64,000 nt of DNA from Galaxea fascicularis (taxonomy: Eukaryota > Cnidaria > Anthozoa > Scleractinia > Euphylliidae). The notes under the pieces are model-generated. The model had not been told where the DNA came from and did not search any database. It saw only the letters and a list, made by a program, of their open reading frames with translations. The stretch is taken from positions 14,223,047-14,287,046 of the forward strand of contig OX419344.1 in the NCBI GenBank assembly GCA_948470475.1, written 5' to 3'. Positions within the stretch are counted from its first letter, which is position 1, and every line of letters begins with the position of its first letter. The position numbers and the translations under genes are program-made. Below, in pieces: positions 22,901 to 36,300 of the stretch.

Positions 22901-25900
22901 CTCTGTGATTGATTTCAATTAGCCTGTGTGCACGCCAGAAATGTTGTTTTCTGTTTCCACAGGTGTCTATACAGTTATACAGCGCAAAGAATGAAGAATT
23001 CAGTTGCCATGCATTTTTAATTCATGGTCCACAACATGCTAATTTGTGGAATTTTCCAAATTGCTTGTACTGGAATTTGATTGCTGTTCAGTAAGAATGC
23101 TGGTAAAGAATGAACAAAGGCCTCTGTAGCCGGGCTTACAGTATTCCGCAAAATGAAACAAAAAGGAATTTATTACACATGCAAGAGTGATTTGATAGCA
23201 CTGAGGATTATTCTCTCCCTTCAAAAACTGTCCTAGCTAGATCCCTTGTTTCGTAAAATACCAATAGCGGTCAATCTGATCGCCTGTCATCCTCATCATT
23301 CTCGTCTGCACTGTCAGTGTCTCCTAACTATTTCATATAGGAATAGTATTAATACAGCAAAAAGCCAGATATTGTAGTAATCAAACAGAAATATCGAGCT
23401 CTGGACATGACATGCATGATGACATTTGCACAGTTAAATTCAATAAGCACCAGTTTGGTTTATTAAATGTGTACATAATCACAATCTGGGCACCAAGTTT
23501 GTGCACACAGCACCATTTTGTACCTGTGGAAGGGTCTTAGTTTTCGAGGTCTTTGGGTCTTAGGTTTTGAGGTCTCAGTTCAGTGACCACTTAATAGTGG
23601 TCAAAAGTTCCAAAATTAAAGGAAGTAATTTTGGGGACTTTCACAACTGACTGCCTAATACAGGCTCAACTGTATATGAAACATCTTACTTTCAGGGCCC
23701 TCCTGAAATGAAGCCATGAGTGATGGAGCAAAGAGTGTTGCCAGACATGACCTCATGCTCTGTGCTTAGTGTTTAGGACAGTAACATGTCACATGATACA
23801 TATCCCCTACATTTCTTGGAAAAGGGGTCACTGTAGATAGGCATCCTAAATCCATTACCTGCTGATAACTTTAACAGATAGAGAATAAATGTGATACCAA
23901 ATAAATGCATTATGTCTGTAATACAGGCAACAGAAGTAAAGAGTCGTTGAGGTACTTGTAATATTTCGATATAATTCTATATCATCATCAGACTAAGTTG
24001 GCATACAGGTAGCAGAGTTTAAATACATGTACTGTAAGATGGTACAATAGCATTAAAATATGCGTGGAAATGCAAAGCAAAGAAAACGCTATCAAGAGAA
24101 TAGGCATAATTCCCTACTGGCTTTTAAACCGATGTTCAAAGATGGTGTTGAACGCTTGATATGGTAAGCTTCTTTGTACAGTAATAGGTTCCAATCGTCA
24201 TTGCTGTCTGTTATGCTAGTGTTGTCATGCACAGTTTGGGTGAGAAATTTTTTGTTCATTGGTGTACTAGAAGGTGGGTTGTTCTCATGAATAAAAATGT
24301 CCAATAAGTTGTATAAGGCTTCTACATGTATGTGTTTAAATTGATCACAATGGTGTAGATGTTTATATTATAGCACTATCTTTGTGTGTGAGCGCATGTT
24401 CTTGTGTGCGGACAAGCAGAGTTCTGGTAGTTTTGCCTATGTACAAAGAACTGCAACTGGGACAAGTAAATTTGTATACAACATTAGATTGACTTAATGG
24501 CGGCATTTTGTCTTTAGTATTTGTGGTCTTCTGTTTTATTTGGATATCCACATTCGGATCGACAAAGTTTGCATTTAAGTTTCTTGACAAGGTGTGTTGT
24601 TAAGTCACCAATGAATGGGATGGTCAGCCAGATTGATGAGGCTTGGTTATTGTGAGAATTCAAAGTATCATTGGTACTGTGATCTGGAGCCTTATTCTGC
24701 GCACTGGTGATAAAGCGATCAATTAATAAGTTTGCAATATGTTTGGCAAAACTGTTCCCCGATAAAAACTTTCTTATTAGCTTGAGCTTGGTTTTAATTT
24801 TGTTAGGAGTGCAGATTCGGTGTACGTGGTGAATCAATGCTCTAATCCAAGAAATCTTGTGTCGCCAAGGGACAAAACTTTCAAAATTACATGTAGTACA
24901 CAAACAAACATTTCTAAGTATGCATTTACACTGAAAACAATCACAGAGGCATGCGCTAAAATCTGTCATCAAAATTGTCACTAAAATGCTTCCAATGATA
25001 AAAACAGTATTCTGAGTGGATTTTTTAGGTGAGTTTAGATGGTGTTAGGTCATTCCTTGTTTTAGTAATAATGATTGCTGTGGGAGTCACAGCTGATTTA
25101 AAATGAGAACCAGTGCACAAACCTTTCTGTCATTTACATGTAATAGAAAAAAATTCCTGCAGCTGAACAAATGCCCGGACTCAAGTTTAGTGAGACGTAA
25201 ATGGTGCAAAGGATACCTTGTAAAGTCCCATTTCCTTATAACATTTGCAGGAATTACTTCTAAAAAGTTACTGTGACAGCTACTACAGAAATATTTACCC
25301 AGGTAATGGCAATATCGAAACCGCTTTATGTAATCTGCAGAGGAAACACAAGGTAAATAAGGTATGATTTAACAATGACTTCACTGTGGAATGGATGCCA
25401 AGTATATGAACTTTCATCACTTGCACCACAAAACAATTCATGCCTGGACATGTGTTTGGACAGCAAGATACTGTTGAAGCACCCACTAGTGTTTGGGTGT
25501 AATTACTTGTTTAACAACATTAGTAGGGTATGTCCTTGCTCACCTGGGGCTACTGCCATACCACAGCCAGCACACCTAAAGTTCTGCTGTGCCATTAGTG
25601 TCTTCCTCCTAGAAACCAAATACCTTCATAAACATTTTTTCACCTTCAACAAGAATAAAACACATGACAATGATGCTGATGGTGGTGGTAGTGATGGTGC
25701 CAGTAATTAAGATTACCACAACAACATTTAAATACGAAATCCCTGTTTTAAGTCCTGTGAAGGGATTTCATGACTAAATTGTAAAAAAACATATGTAAAA
25801 ATATTTTAAAAAAAGGCCTACTGTAGGACAATGAAGTCTCCCAGTTTTCTCAAAGATCTCAAATGTCTCCTTTTGCAATCTTTACTATCAACCCTCTTTT

Positions 25901-27340
25901 CCACTCCTTTCCCACCCTTTTTCGAGGACCCAGATCACATTGAACAATTCCCAAACATCATTATTTATAAGCTTGCTTTGAGTTACTATTAAGTGAATGT
26001 GTACCGGTTTGTAAAAAATAAATAAGTAAGGATATACAAACCTTGGAGGTTTGTGAGCATGGAAAATGATCTGTGCCCTTGGGGGTGCCCACTCAGCATT
26101 TCCGCGTATACGACACTGAAGTGCATGAATAAATACAAAATGATTACCACCTTTATATTCTTGAGTGGGGTAACTTAATATTATGGAATTTTTTAATGTT
26201 ATTTGTTGTGCAGTGCTTTCTGCTGCAATATTAGTGAGTTGTGTGGACTTTACAAATTATTGGGTATATGCATAGTTTGCCCAAGTTCCAATCACACAAC
26301 ACTTAAACTTGGAGAAAAGAATGTGGACTTTCAATAATTATTATCTGTGCAACTCAGGGAAGCTCCAGTCTCAATAAACCCACAAATAGAACCAAATTAT
26401 GCTCTAAAAGAAAATGTACAAATTTTCTTGCTTACAAAATCATCACTTTTCTAACAATGCAAATAGCCTGTGAGCAAGCTCTCCTGGGGGTAGGGGGTGG
26501 AAGAGGAAAGGAGAGAGGGTGAGCTTGCACTTGTGTCTCATAGATTTGAATTTCTGAGTCCAAAAATTGGACGCAAAATGCTGATTGGCTGATTTTACTG
26601 AGTGATGATGTAAACAATCATCAAGCATGGACTGCGTGGTTTGAGTTTGTTTGGTTTTTGGCTGGAAAAGGCAAGATATTTGTATTCGAAAAGCTTCCGA
26701 GAATTTCTCGAAACATCTGAACTGTCTGTTAACAGTCTCCTTCGATCTTAATTATAAGGAGACTCTACTCACAGGGTAGGCAAAAGTATGATTTATCAAG
26801 TTTTTGCTGCTGCCGCTGTAATCAAACGAATTCGTCAGACAGTATTGGTTGTTTCCCCACTTCAAAGCATTATCGACGACCAGGTCACTGAAGCTGGAAG
26901 TATGGGGATGTCTGCTGTGATCTTCTCTTGGCGATCCTTCTTTGACCAGGACTGAGGTTGGCAAAGCTCGCTTTATCCTTGGTTCCAAATCCTAGACTTC
27001 GACATTGATTCATTCTCCGGCACAGCAAACTTTGGGTTTAGGTAAAAGGTATTAGGTATCAGGAGGGTCACTTTACAATTCTTCTGTATGGTGAGATCCG
27101 ACGACAGCTTATAAAGGTGCCTCTGGTTGCCACTATCAGTCCATATTTGATCTAACCCACCCCACCCGACCCATGCAGGAGATAGATCACCACAACGGGG
27201 ACTACGTCCCCTACTCTTTTCGAACAGTGTATGAGTTCTTTAACATCCCACAGATTATTACGAACAATGTTGTGAGATGGGACCCACAGTTTATTGTCCT
27301 TATCTGAGAAGACTAGAAAGTCAAACCGTTTGTAGATGTC

Positions 27341-27376
<36 letters not shown>

Positions 27377-30300
27377 AGACCCTGAGTGTTGTTCTGGCCG
27401 GGGTTTGAACCTGTGACCTCCCTCACGGTTGTCTGGTGCTCTACCAACTGAGTTTACTGTGTCCAATGTGGTCGCAATAAAGCTGAAACCTTCCTTGGTT
27501 TTTCATATTTTTGTAGCACATGGTAGGCAGACACTCTCAGAGAGTAAGGCATTATTTTTTTTTCAGTGATGATTCCCATCTTTTGCATTGCGTGTGCCAA
27601 AGTTATTCCTTTGTGTCCTTTCTTGTTCGACAGAAGAAACAAATTTCCAGTGTGTACTGATTGGCCAAAGTTTGACAGCGCAGGCAGCTGGAAGCCACAG
27701 GGAGCATTAGGGGCAGAATTTAAATCTATCAGACATGAGTGCAAGCTCTCCTTTTCTCCTTTCCTCCCCCACCCCCTACCCCCAGGAGAACCTACTTGCA
27801 GGCTACGATGCAAACATCAAGAAATGGATTGTTGTGCTTTTCATCTTGTTAGTGACTGCTTATCATCAGCATTGTTGATATCCAAAAGTGCATCACCTTT
27901 TTCTGTTCTGATCATAACTTTTCAAATGTAAATGGAGCCAATTCCAACAAGATTGCCAATACAGCTTGTCTGTGCAAGTTAGGGTTATTCCAAGACACAA
28001 GTCTAGGAACTCCCTCAGTAGACCTTCTTATTCTTAAATTTTGGATTCTTCAACTACCTCTCTTCCAGCACAAAAACTACACAAAACTATGCCAATGGTA
28101 GCAATACTATTTCTCTAGCAAACTTTTAATGCAAGGAAAGATGACCACAGTTAAAACGTATGATACAATCAGTGAGTCCGGGAAACAGATTTTCAAACAT
28201 AGGCACGCAATGCGTGCTTGAGCTATTTTGTGAAGGGTGGTAAAATGTTGATAAGATAGGGAGAAGTCAGAAAATGGCTGAATGGTGAGTCATTTATGTG
28301 TGGCGCTTTTGGTTTTTGCTATGGTATCGGAGAAGTACGAGGAAACTGTTTTTCATTTGATTTTTGTTTAGTTTTCTTATTTCTAAGACTGATTTTGAGT
28401 TTGATTTGTACATGTACCAATTAAATAGTCATTCATCCTACATTTTTGAAACAAGTTTCATTAATTCCACAAAACTGATATGTAATATATTTTCTATTAT
28501 TTGTTCAGTTTCTTTCTCCACACTTTCGCAAACGCTATATTCGTCCAGTCTCTCAAATTCCCAAAATATACGTACACGTGCTGAAACAGTTCCAGGACCA
28601 CATGAAGAAATATTTGCAAACAAACGAACCACCAAACACACCGTAATATACAACACCAGCAAAAACAAATCAATGCTAAACAAATAGTACTGATAACGAG
28701 TATAGATGTCATTGCCATAATTCATCAATTTCTGATTTTCAAGTGCTTTGTACTTTTTACTTCGGACAGCAAAAATAGCCTGACCTAAACAAACGCTCTT
28801 ATTTTAGTGTTGGGCCTTTTGCTGACGTCTGTGTACAGTAAGCAAATGAGCGTAACACTGCGTTATATCCAGAAATAAGGGCAATATTAAACTTACCGAC
28901 TCGAAAACAAACCACCAATTACTTCCAAAATAAGCTCCTCTGAATTAAGAGCGTCAACAGTTGTACAATATTAAAAAAACCCGATCAACAGACAAACAAC
29001 GGATTGAAATCCACCAATAAGGAGAAGAGAAAATTGAAGTTGAGAAAAGTAACCAATAAAAAACGGTTAAAAGTGACCAGTAATTGTAACAGAAAATAAA
29101 TTCAATTAGATGTTGTTGTAAACAAGTTGAATTGACCACGTGCAAATCTTGTGATTGATCAAAGGTCATGTTGGATGCATGTGACCGATCAAAGTTCGGA
29201 GTCACATTTAACCAACAACGCTGCCTTATTCATGTGGGAATAAACCAATGAACTTGCTATTACCAAACGTACGCACGTGATAGATCAAAGTTGAAAATCG
29301 TATTTGATAAACAGGGCTGTATGTCTTGGTGCCTGTTTACATGTGAGAGACAAAAGTAATCCATTTGACAAATGAAATTGCTCCCTATCCGAAATCACCA
29401 TTTTCATTTTCATTGAATCAATTACGACTAGCATTGTTCGTTTAACATTTTTTGCCGCTTTTCACCGCCTACCGTATTTACTCGTGTATAAGTCGACCCC
29501 CCATTTTTAAGTTCAAAAATCGGATTTCTCATCATGTTGGGTTAAAGAAGTGAAATTCACACCAATAGAAATTTTCCAAAATGTCAATCTTTTCTTCCTG
29601 AGAATGTACTGAAAACACGGTGAATTAAGAAAAGCAGAGGTTTAATCATACGCTGTGAAGTTTATCAAGATCACGATTTAAGCACATGTGAGCTCTTCGA
29701 TTTACTAGAGAAGTATTTTACGATATTTGGGAGTAAATCGCATTGCATTTAGCTAACCTTGATCTCGATGTTGAGTTTAAAAGGAGATTTAGGTAAGAAG
29801 ACCAAAGGAATGCCGAAGAGCTTCGAAAGATCGCTCGATCAAAACACCGGCATCTTGGAAAATACGAATTTGAGGAGTACTGGAAACTAAGATAACTCCA
29901 CGTGTTGACGACGTGTTGACCAGCAGGTACCGGTATGAACAGAGCACTCGACTAACACAACAGAGCATGCATGCGCAACACCGCTGACCCATTACAGCAG
30001 GCCTACCAACATCCCCATTTTTTTCAAAAGAAACTATTAACGCCTTAATATGTTTCTGAACAAAACAAAAATAACAATAACTTAGTAACAGGAACAAGCA
30101 ACGTTAGTCAACAATCCGAGCTGTGTCTCGCTTAGTATTTTCGAGCATTAACTGGTCACTGTTAAAGGTCTAGCCTCTGCGGTGGGCGGATCGGTCGACC
30201 ACAACGCGACTGTTGCACTGGACTGTCAACTGGTGAAGGTGTGGCTCCGACTGAATGATTAGTGGTAGGCACTGCTTCGTCTAGTGTAGGAGGGGGAACA

Positions 30301-33300
30301 ACAGGGCTGTCTGAAGTGGGTATGTCTTGCTGTCCGACAGTGGGTACAGCCTGTTGTGTGAGAGGTTGACGATTACATGAATGCACAGCCTCAGCAGGTC
30401 TTAGGTGGGTTCTATTCCGTCGAACCAATCCGTCTGGCGTTTTAATGAGGTACGAGCGTGGTGTCACCTCATTTAAGACCTCTCCAAAGTTCCATCTTTC
30501 ACCCAGGTGATGATCATTGGGTTTGCTATAAACGTATTGCCCAGGAATCAGCGGCGCTAGCTCCTTACTCGCAGTTTTGTCATAGTGAGCTTTTGCTTTA
30601 GCTCTTCTGTCAAGATGCTCATCGCGCACCACTGTCACTGGAGGTACAGACTGGCGTAACAATGATTCAGACACCAGCAGACTTGACTTTGTTCGACGAC
30701 AAAGAAACCTCTGGGTTGGGGAGAAGGTCATCCCCTGAGGCGGTGTATTTCTATGTTCTAAGAGACCAGTAAGCAGGTCAGACTTTTTCAGCATCTTTTT
30801 AGCTTCCTTTACAGCGGCTTCTGCTTTACCGGTGGCTCTCGCGTAATACGGCGATCAGGTGATCAACTGAAAATCATAAGCCTTGGCAAAATTCACAAAC
30901 TCTTGAGAGACATATTGGGGCCCATTGTCTGACAGAAACTTATCCGGAACACCGTAGCGGGCAAAATGTGCTTTTGTAACTGAAATAACGTGTGCCGCAG
31001 TAATGTCCTCGTTTAGCAGGTCAACCTCAAACCAGTCACTGTAATGGTCTACAGTAACAGCATACCACTGTCCTCCTTGCTTGAACAGGTCTTGTGAGAT
31101 GAGCTTCCAAGGGCCATGTGGAATTTCATGAGACAACATCGGTTCTTTCGGTAGTGATGAACTGTAACTAGCACACACAGAGCAGTTGGCACTTTCTTGG
31201 AGAATTGCTGCCCGCATTCCAGGCCAATACATCACTTCTCGGGCGCGGCGCACCATGCTTTCACCACCCTGGTGACCTTGGTGAAGTTTTCTCACCATAG
31301 TAGACTGTAATTGCAGGGGAATGATGACCTTATGGGACTTGTACACAACACCATGATATACGGCCAACTCATCCCGGCATGGGTAATAATGACGGAGCAC
31401 TGTTGGAACATGGGACTTGTCAGGCGGCCAACCATGAGCTACAAACTGACAGAGGGCAGACAGCGTATGATCACCTTGTGTTGCCACTCTGATTTCCTCT
31501 AAGGTACTTGGTTGTATTTCGGGGGCATCTAGTTCTAGGGACTCGAGCTCTGCTCTGAACAACTCTTGAGCATCCCCTGAGTAACACTGAAACACTTCAA
31601 CTTGGGTGCCCGAGGGTGCAGGCTGCTTCAAAGCCGCTCTTGACAAAGTATCCGCCAAGTACATGTACTTGCCCTTCTTATACACCACCGTGAACTTGAA
31701 TGGCTGAAGCTGAAGCATCATGCGCTGCAAGCGCTTGGGGGCGCTTCTCAACGGTTTCTTGAAGATGGTTTCAAGCAGTTGGTGGTCTGAATGAACTACA
31801 ACATCTTGCTTGCCATACAGGTACTGGTAGAACTTAGTGCATGCTACTTTGATGGCCAAACACTCTTTTTCGATAGGAGCATAGTTAATTTCAGTGGCTG
31901 ACAATGTGGAGCTGGTAAAAGCCACAGGTTGGCCCTCTTGTAACAATGCTCCACCCAAACCTGTGTCGCTGGCATCTACTTGTAAGACACATGGTTTGTT
32001 CACATCAAAGTACCTCAATGTCGTGGCATTTGCGATTACACGTTTGGCTTCCTTGAAGGCTTGGTCATGCTGCGAGGACCACGACCAGACTGTGTTGACG
32101 CGCTAGCTCTGTAAGTGGCTTCACAATTTCAGCCAGATTTGGTGTGAACCGTGACAAATAGTTGCACATACCCAGGAAACGCTGAACCCCCTTAACATCT
32201 TGAGGTGGGTTCATGTCGACAATGGCTTGGACACGATCAGGATGTGGAGCAACCCCATTGCCACTGAGGAGATGTCCCATCCAGGTAACTTCCTTGACTT
32301 TGAATTGAAATTTCTTAGGGTTTAACTTAAGGTTTACTTCTTTGCAGCGCAACATTAAGTTCCATAAGTTCATGTCGTGATCCTTTTCTGCCTCCTTGAC
32401 AGTTTCTCCACTTCCAAAGACTAAGATGTCATCTGCCTTGTTAACAACACCTTTCAAGCCCTCCCACACGTCGTGTTGCCTTCGCTGATACTCTTCTGGC
32501 CCCAGACTTACATCAAACGGCATACGCAACCAACGGTATCTCCCTATTGGGGTATGCATGGTAGTTAAAAATGATGAACTCTCATCAAGGACAATGTTAG
32601 AGAATCCTTTGTACACATCCACACAGGAAAAATTTTTGGCATTACTCAACTTTGGCAGTAACTCATCAACAGTTGGAATAGGGTACTTTGGGACCTCAAT
32701 GGCTTTATTTATGGTTTGACTGGGGTCGATACACACACGCAGGCTACCATCTGGTTTTTCTCTGTACACACTATTAGAGATCCACGCCGTGGGCTCCGTG
32801 ACTTTCTTCAAGATACCCTGTTTTTCCATGTCTCGTATTGCCTCTGCTACTTTGGGCTCTTTAGCTACAGGGCACCGATGGGGGTGAGCTTGAACTGGAA
32901 TCACATTAGGGTTCATGGAGATGTGCAAAGGCGGGCCCAAAGTTCGTAATCCTGTATGGACATCCTTGAAAACCTCCAAGACAATGCCTTTGGTTAACTT
33001 TCCCCAAGGAACAGGCATATGAGGAACACTAAACTGGTTGCCACTACTGATGATAGGTTTCTTTTCGGCACCAACTGCAGCAATACTTTCATCCCCACCG
33101 TTAGGGGTGACTGGGCCAATACTACTGGGTGGGTCTGACACACCAGATGTAAGCTCTTGTGCAGTAGTGTTTTGGAGGGTGGAGGCTGTGATGTCCCCGT
33201 CAACACTGTCACTGTCCCCCTAGGCACTTGACTGAAGTTGATGCACCATCATATCCTTGCTGTTCTGGGCACTCTGAACTGACAGCGAAGTAATTCCTTT

Positions 33301-36300
33301 TATCTCAATCAACCCAAGCTTGACACAGTCAGATCCACTTAAGAGGGGTGGTTGTGATCCCATGATCTTTTTACTCAACAGCTGAAATTCAAGAGGGTAA
33401 CACTTTCCTTGAGTTTCGCAAACTAACTCAACCTGCCCCACAGGTGTGATGACACCTCCTCCATTGGTGTGCAAAGTAGCATGAGATGGCTGGATCAGGG
33501 AATTGACATCAAATCCTACTGGGCACATACTCCAGAGATCCTCTATTGCCAGGGTATTAGCCGTATCCAACTGGAGTGTTTTCCAAACAAAATGATTTTT
33601 TAGCTGCAGATAATTTGATCGCGGCAAAGAACTTTTTCCCTTTCTTCACCGAAACAGCTCTTACAGAGTGAATGTCCAAAGTAAACAAGTGATATACGTT
33701 TTGTTCACAAGGAGACCCAGATTCATCCACTGCATTCACATTCTGGGGTTTTCTCATGCACTTCCTGGCAACATGCCCTTCCTTGCCACAGTTCCGACAC
33801 ATGTACTTCAATATAACTGCACGACACTTTTCTCTAGGGTGACTAGGCCTGGCTCCACAGTAATTGCACTCATTTTGGTACAATCCTTTGCGTTGATTAT
33901 CAGCTGAGGGCTGAGGATTCTTTCCTTTCCAACGAGAGGTTTTATCTGCCCAGTTGACTTGCTCCTGGTCTCCCCGCACTTGTCTCATCAGTCTTTTCGC
34001 ATCCGTGAAAGATTCATAGTTCTTAGCTATTTCAACGACCGTACGAAACGCTACAATGACTCCTTCCTTGTTCCGATGGCCATTAGTATTCAACTTTCCC
34101 TGTAGAGTTTCATCCACTAAACCAGCAATGAACCTGTCACGACAAGCCTGATCCTCAAAGTCCCCATATTCACAATACTTAGCTCGCTCTACTACTTGAC
34201 ATTCCCAGGCACTTATTGATTCTCCTTCAGTTTGAAACATGCGACCCATTTTTGTTCGCTCAGCTTGAACACTCACACTGCCACCAAATCTCTTAATGAG
34301 AGCCTGAAGAACTTTAACTGGGTTACTATTATCCGTGACAGATAAACCAAGGGTCTTGTTGCTTGGGTTTATTAGTCTCTTCATCCTCGGCGGAAGCGTA
34401 GCGCGAAGTGTAGACATACACAAATCCGATTTTTTCCACTGAGCTACTCCTGTTTCGCTGCTAGAGTCATATTTGCAGCCATCTTTCGGAACGAACCATC
34501 CCATCACCGTACAATAATCAATGTAATCTAAAATAAAACAGTCTAGAGCTTCTCGATCATCTAAACCTTCTTGCATTTGAGGGACCGGAAAACCGACCGG
34601 TGTGCCAGCCATTATAACAGCAAACACGACAAACGCGGAAAGAACCCACTTGACAACAAAATGGCGGGAACTTATCGAGCGATTGCAATCACAGTTCGAT
34701 GTCATGCAGTCTAAACAGGACAACTAAAACTCACAGTAAACTTCAGGCGAAGATTCGTCTTCTTCTGACACCATGTTGACCAGCAGGTCAACTTCACACT
34801 CGCATGCGCAACACCGCTGACCCATTACAGCAGGCCTACCAACACACGTGCTTTCTGAAGTTTGCGCGTGCCAGGTCACTAAGCTACAGTAATCGTTCGA
34901 TGAAAACGAAAGTTCAGCGCCGTAAACAGCAGCGAAGCTCTAGGAGAAATGTCTGCTCCAGCGATCAAAAGACACAATAGAAATCATCTCCAGTAGGTTT
35001 GCGTTTAAACCATTAAACATTTATTTATTATTTCACGCTTTTTTGTGGACGAAGAATGCGCCGAAAACTGACGAAAATCTACCACAATTAAAACTGGTTT
35101 TCCTAATGCACTTCAGGCAGTTGTTATGCTAATTTCTCTGACTGCTTGGTCAGGTCTTTGTGTATGACTCGTGTATAAGTCGAGGGCGATTTTTTGGTCG
35201 TAAAAGGTCGACTTATACACGAGTAAATATGGATACATTATTTCCGATAATCAGAGCATTCAATCAGTTCAATGGCAAATAGTAATAAGTGATTTAAAGA
35301 ACACTGCTTGATCTCAGAACGGCATTTCTTCCCCACTAGGTCTCTCGCGGTTACACTACGGGTTGATCGAATAACTCGACGTTTCAATTCTCAAAAACTA
35401 AATTTCATTGTTTTTAACCCTTAAAAATTCTCCTCAGAAGTGGTCGAGTGCCACTAACATAGTTCTACTTTCGTTTTCATCGGGATGACCAAATTCAAAG
35501 ATGCTAAAAAATCATTGAAGGACTTTCTAGGAGGCGCAGGTTGTGCATCGCACGCAATTCAAAATAGTAAAGACACTTCGATCCCTCGAAAACGTCAGAC
35601 GCCAGGCTTTTCATTACACAGTAACTTAGTGCTGATTGACTCTGTAGTAATTTTCAGCAGACGTTCATTGGGGAGGAAAGATTGCGTGACGAACCAAAAG
35701 GGCATCTGCGAAGGAGACTAAACACACGGTTGTTATAACCAACAAACTGCGGCCGTGAACTTCAAATACTTTCGTCCCCACCTTACTACCTTCATCATCC
35801 ATCGAAACAGCACAACTTATACTTCATTCTAATCTGACTCCAGTATCTCACGCCTATTGTTGTCATTCACGCATGTGTTAAATATACAAACCCTTTTCTC
35901 CGGAAAGTAAGGGTACATATAGATGTTGTGCCGCGTAGCACTATAAACACATACAAGTGGTGGAACAGAGAATCAACTCTGGGGTGCAAACTTAAAGTGC
36001 TATTAGAAACCCATGAAAAACCCACTGGGCGTTAGATGTGTTTATAGTGCTACGCGGTACAACATATATATGTACCCTTACTTTCTCTTCGCCGCGATTC
36101 ACCTCCTTAATCGTCCCCGACTATCTCTGTCCGAGCTCGTAGCTTAGTCGGCAGAGCAAAGGTAGATCTAATCCGGAGGTCGTGGGTTCGATTCCCACCG
36201 AGGTCATAAGAATTTTTTCTTTGCCTCGTGTGATTCCCTGATACCCTTTACTATGGCTAACGCCCAGTGGGTTTTTCATGGGTTGCTAATAGCACTTTAA

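Larger units (their letters stand above)
29903..34844 (-). mobile_element. Mag-like Ty3/gypsy retrotransposon with very short LTRs
   Basis: A complete but inactive element: 5' LTR 34844-34774, primer-binding site, gag, protease, RT/RNase H, integrase, polypurine tract and 3' LTR 30011-29903. CACG flanks both ends (29899-29902; 34845-34848), a 4-bp target duplication. LTRs of 71-109 bp are unusually short; this is known in the Mag lineage. Lesions: TAG at 33220, a frameshift near 32100 and TGA at 30855, plus an overlapping gag/pro frame. Confidence 0.9.
29471..35232. mobile_element. Older TIR element split by the gypsy insertion
   Basis: CCGTATTTACTCGTGTATAA (from 29472) and its complement ending at 35232 are 26-bp near-identical inverted ends. 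A further inverted GACTCGTGTATAAGTCGA lies at about 35166-35183. Excluding the gypsy element the unit is about 0.8 kb, a typical non-autonomous DNA transposon. Confidence 0.75.

Noticed and set aside
26752..26988. 78-codon minus frame with exon-like edges (acceptor TCTAG, donor GTGAGT)
   Set aside because: It does not match Rubicon and its insertion between exons e and f is unnecessary, since their phases already agree; it lies inside a transposon.
28438..28728. Overlapping minus frames of 73-96 codons
   Set aside because: No recognisable domain, no matching splice phase with RUBCN neighbours; the hydrophobic start looks like AT-rich noise.
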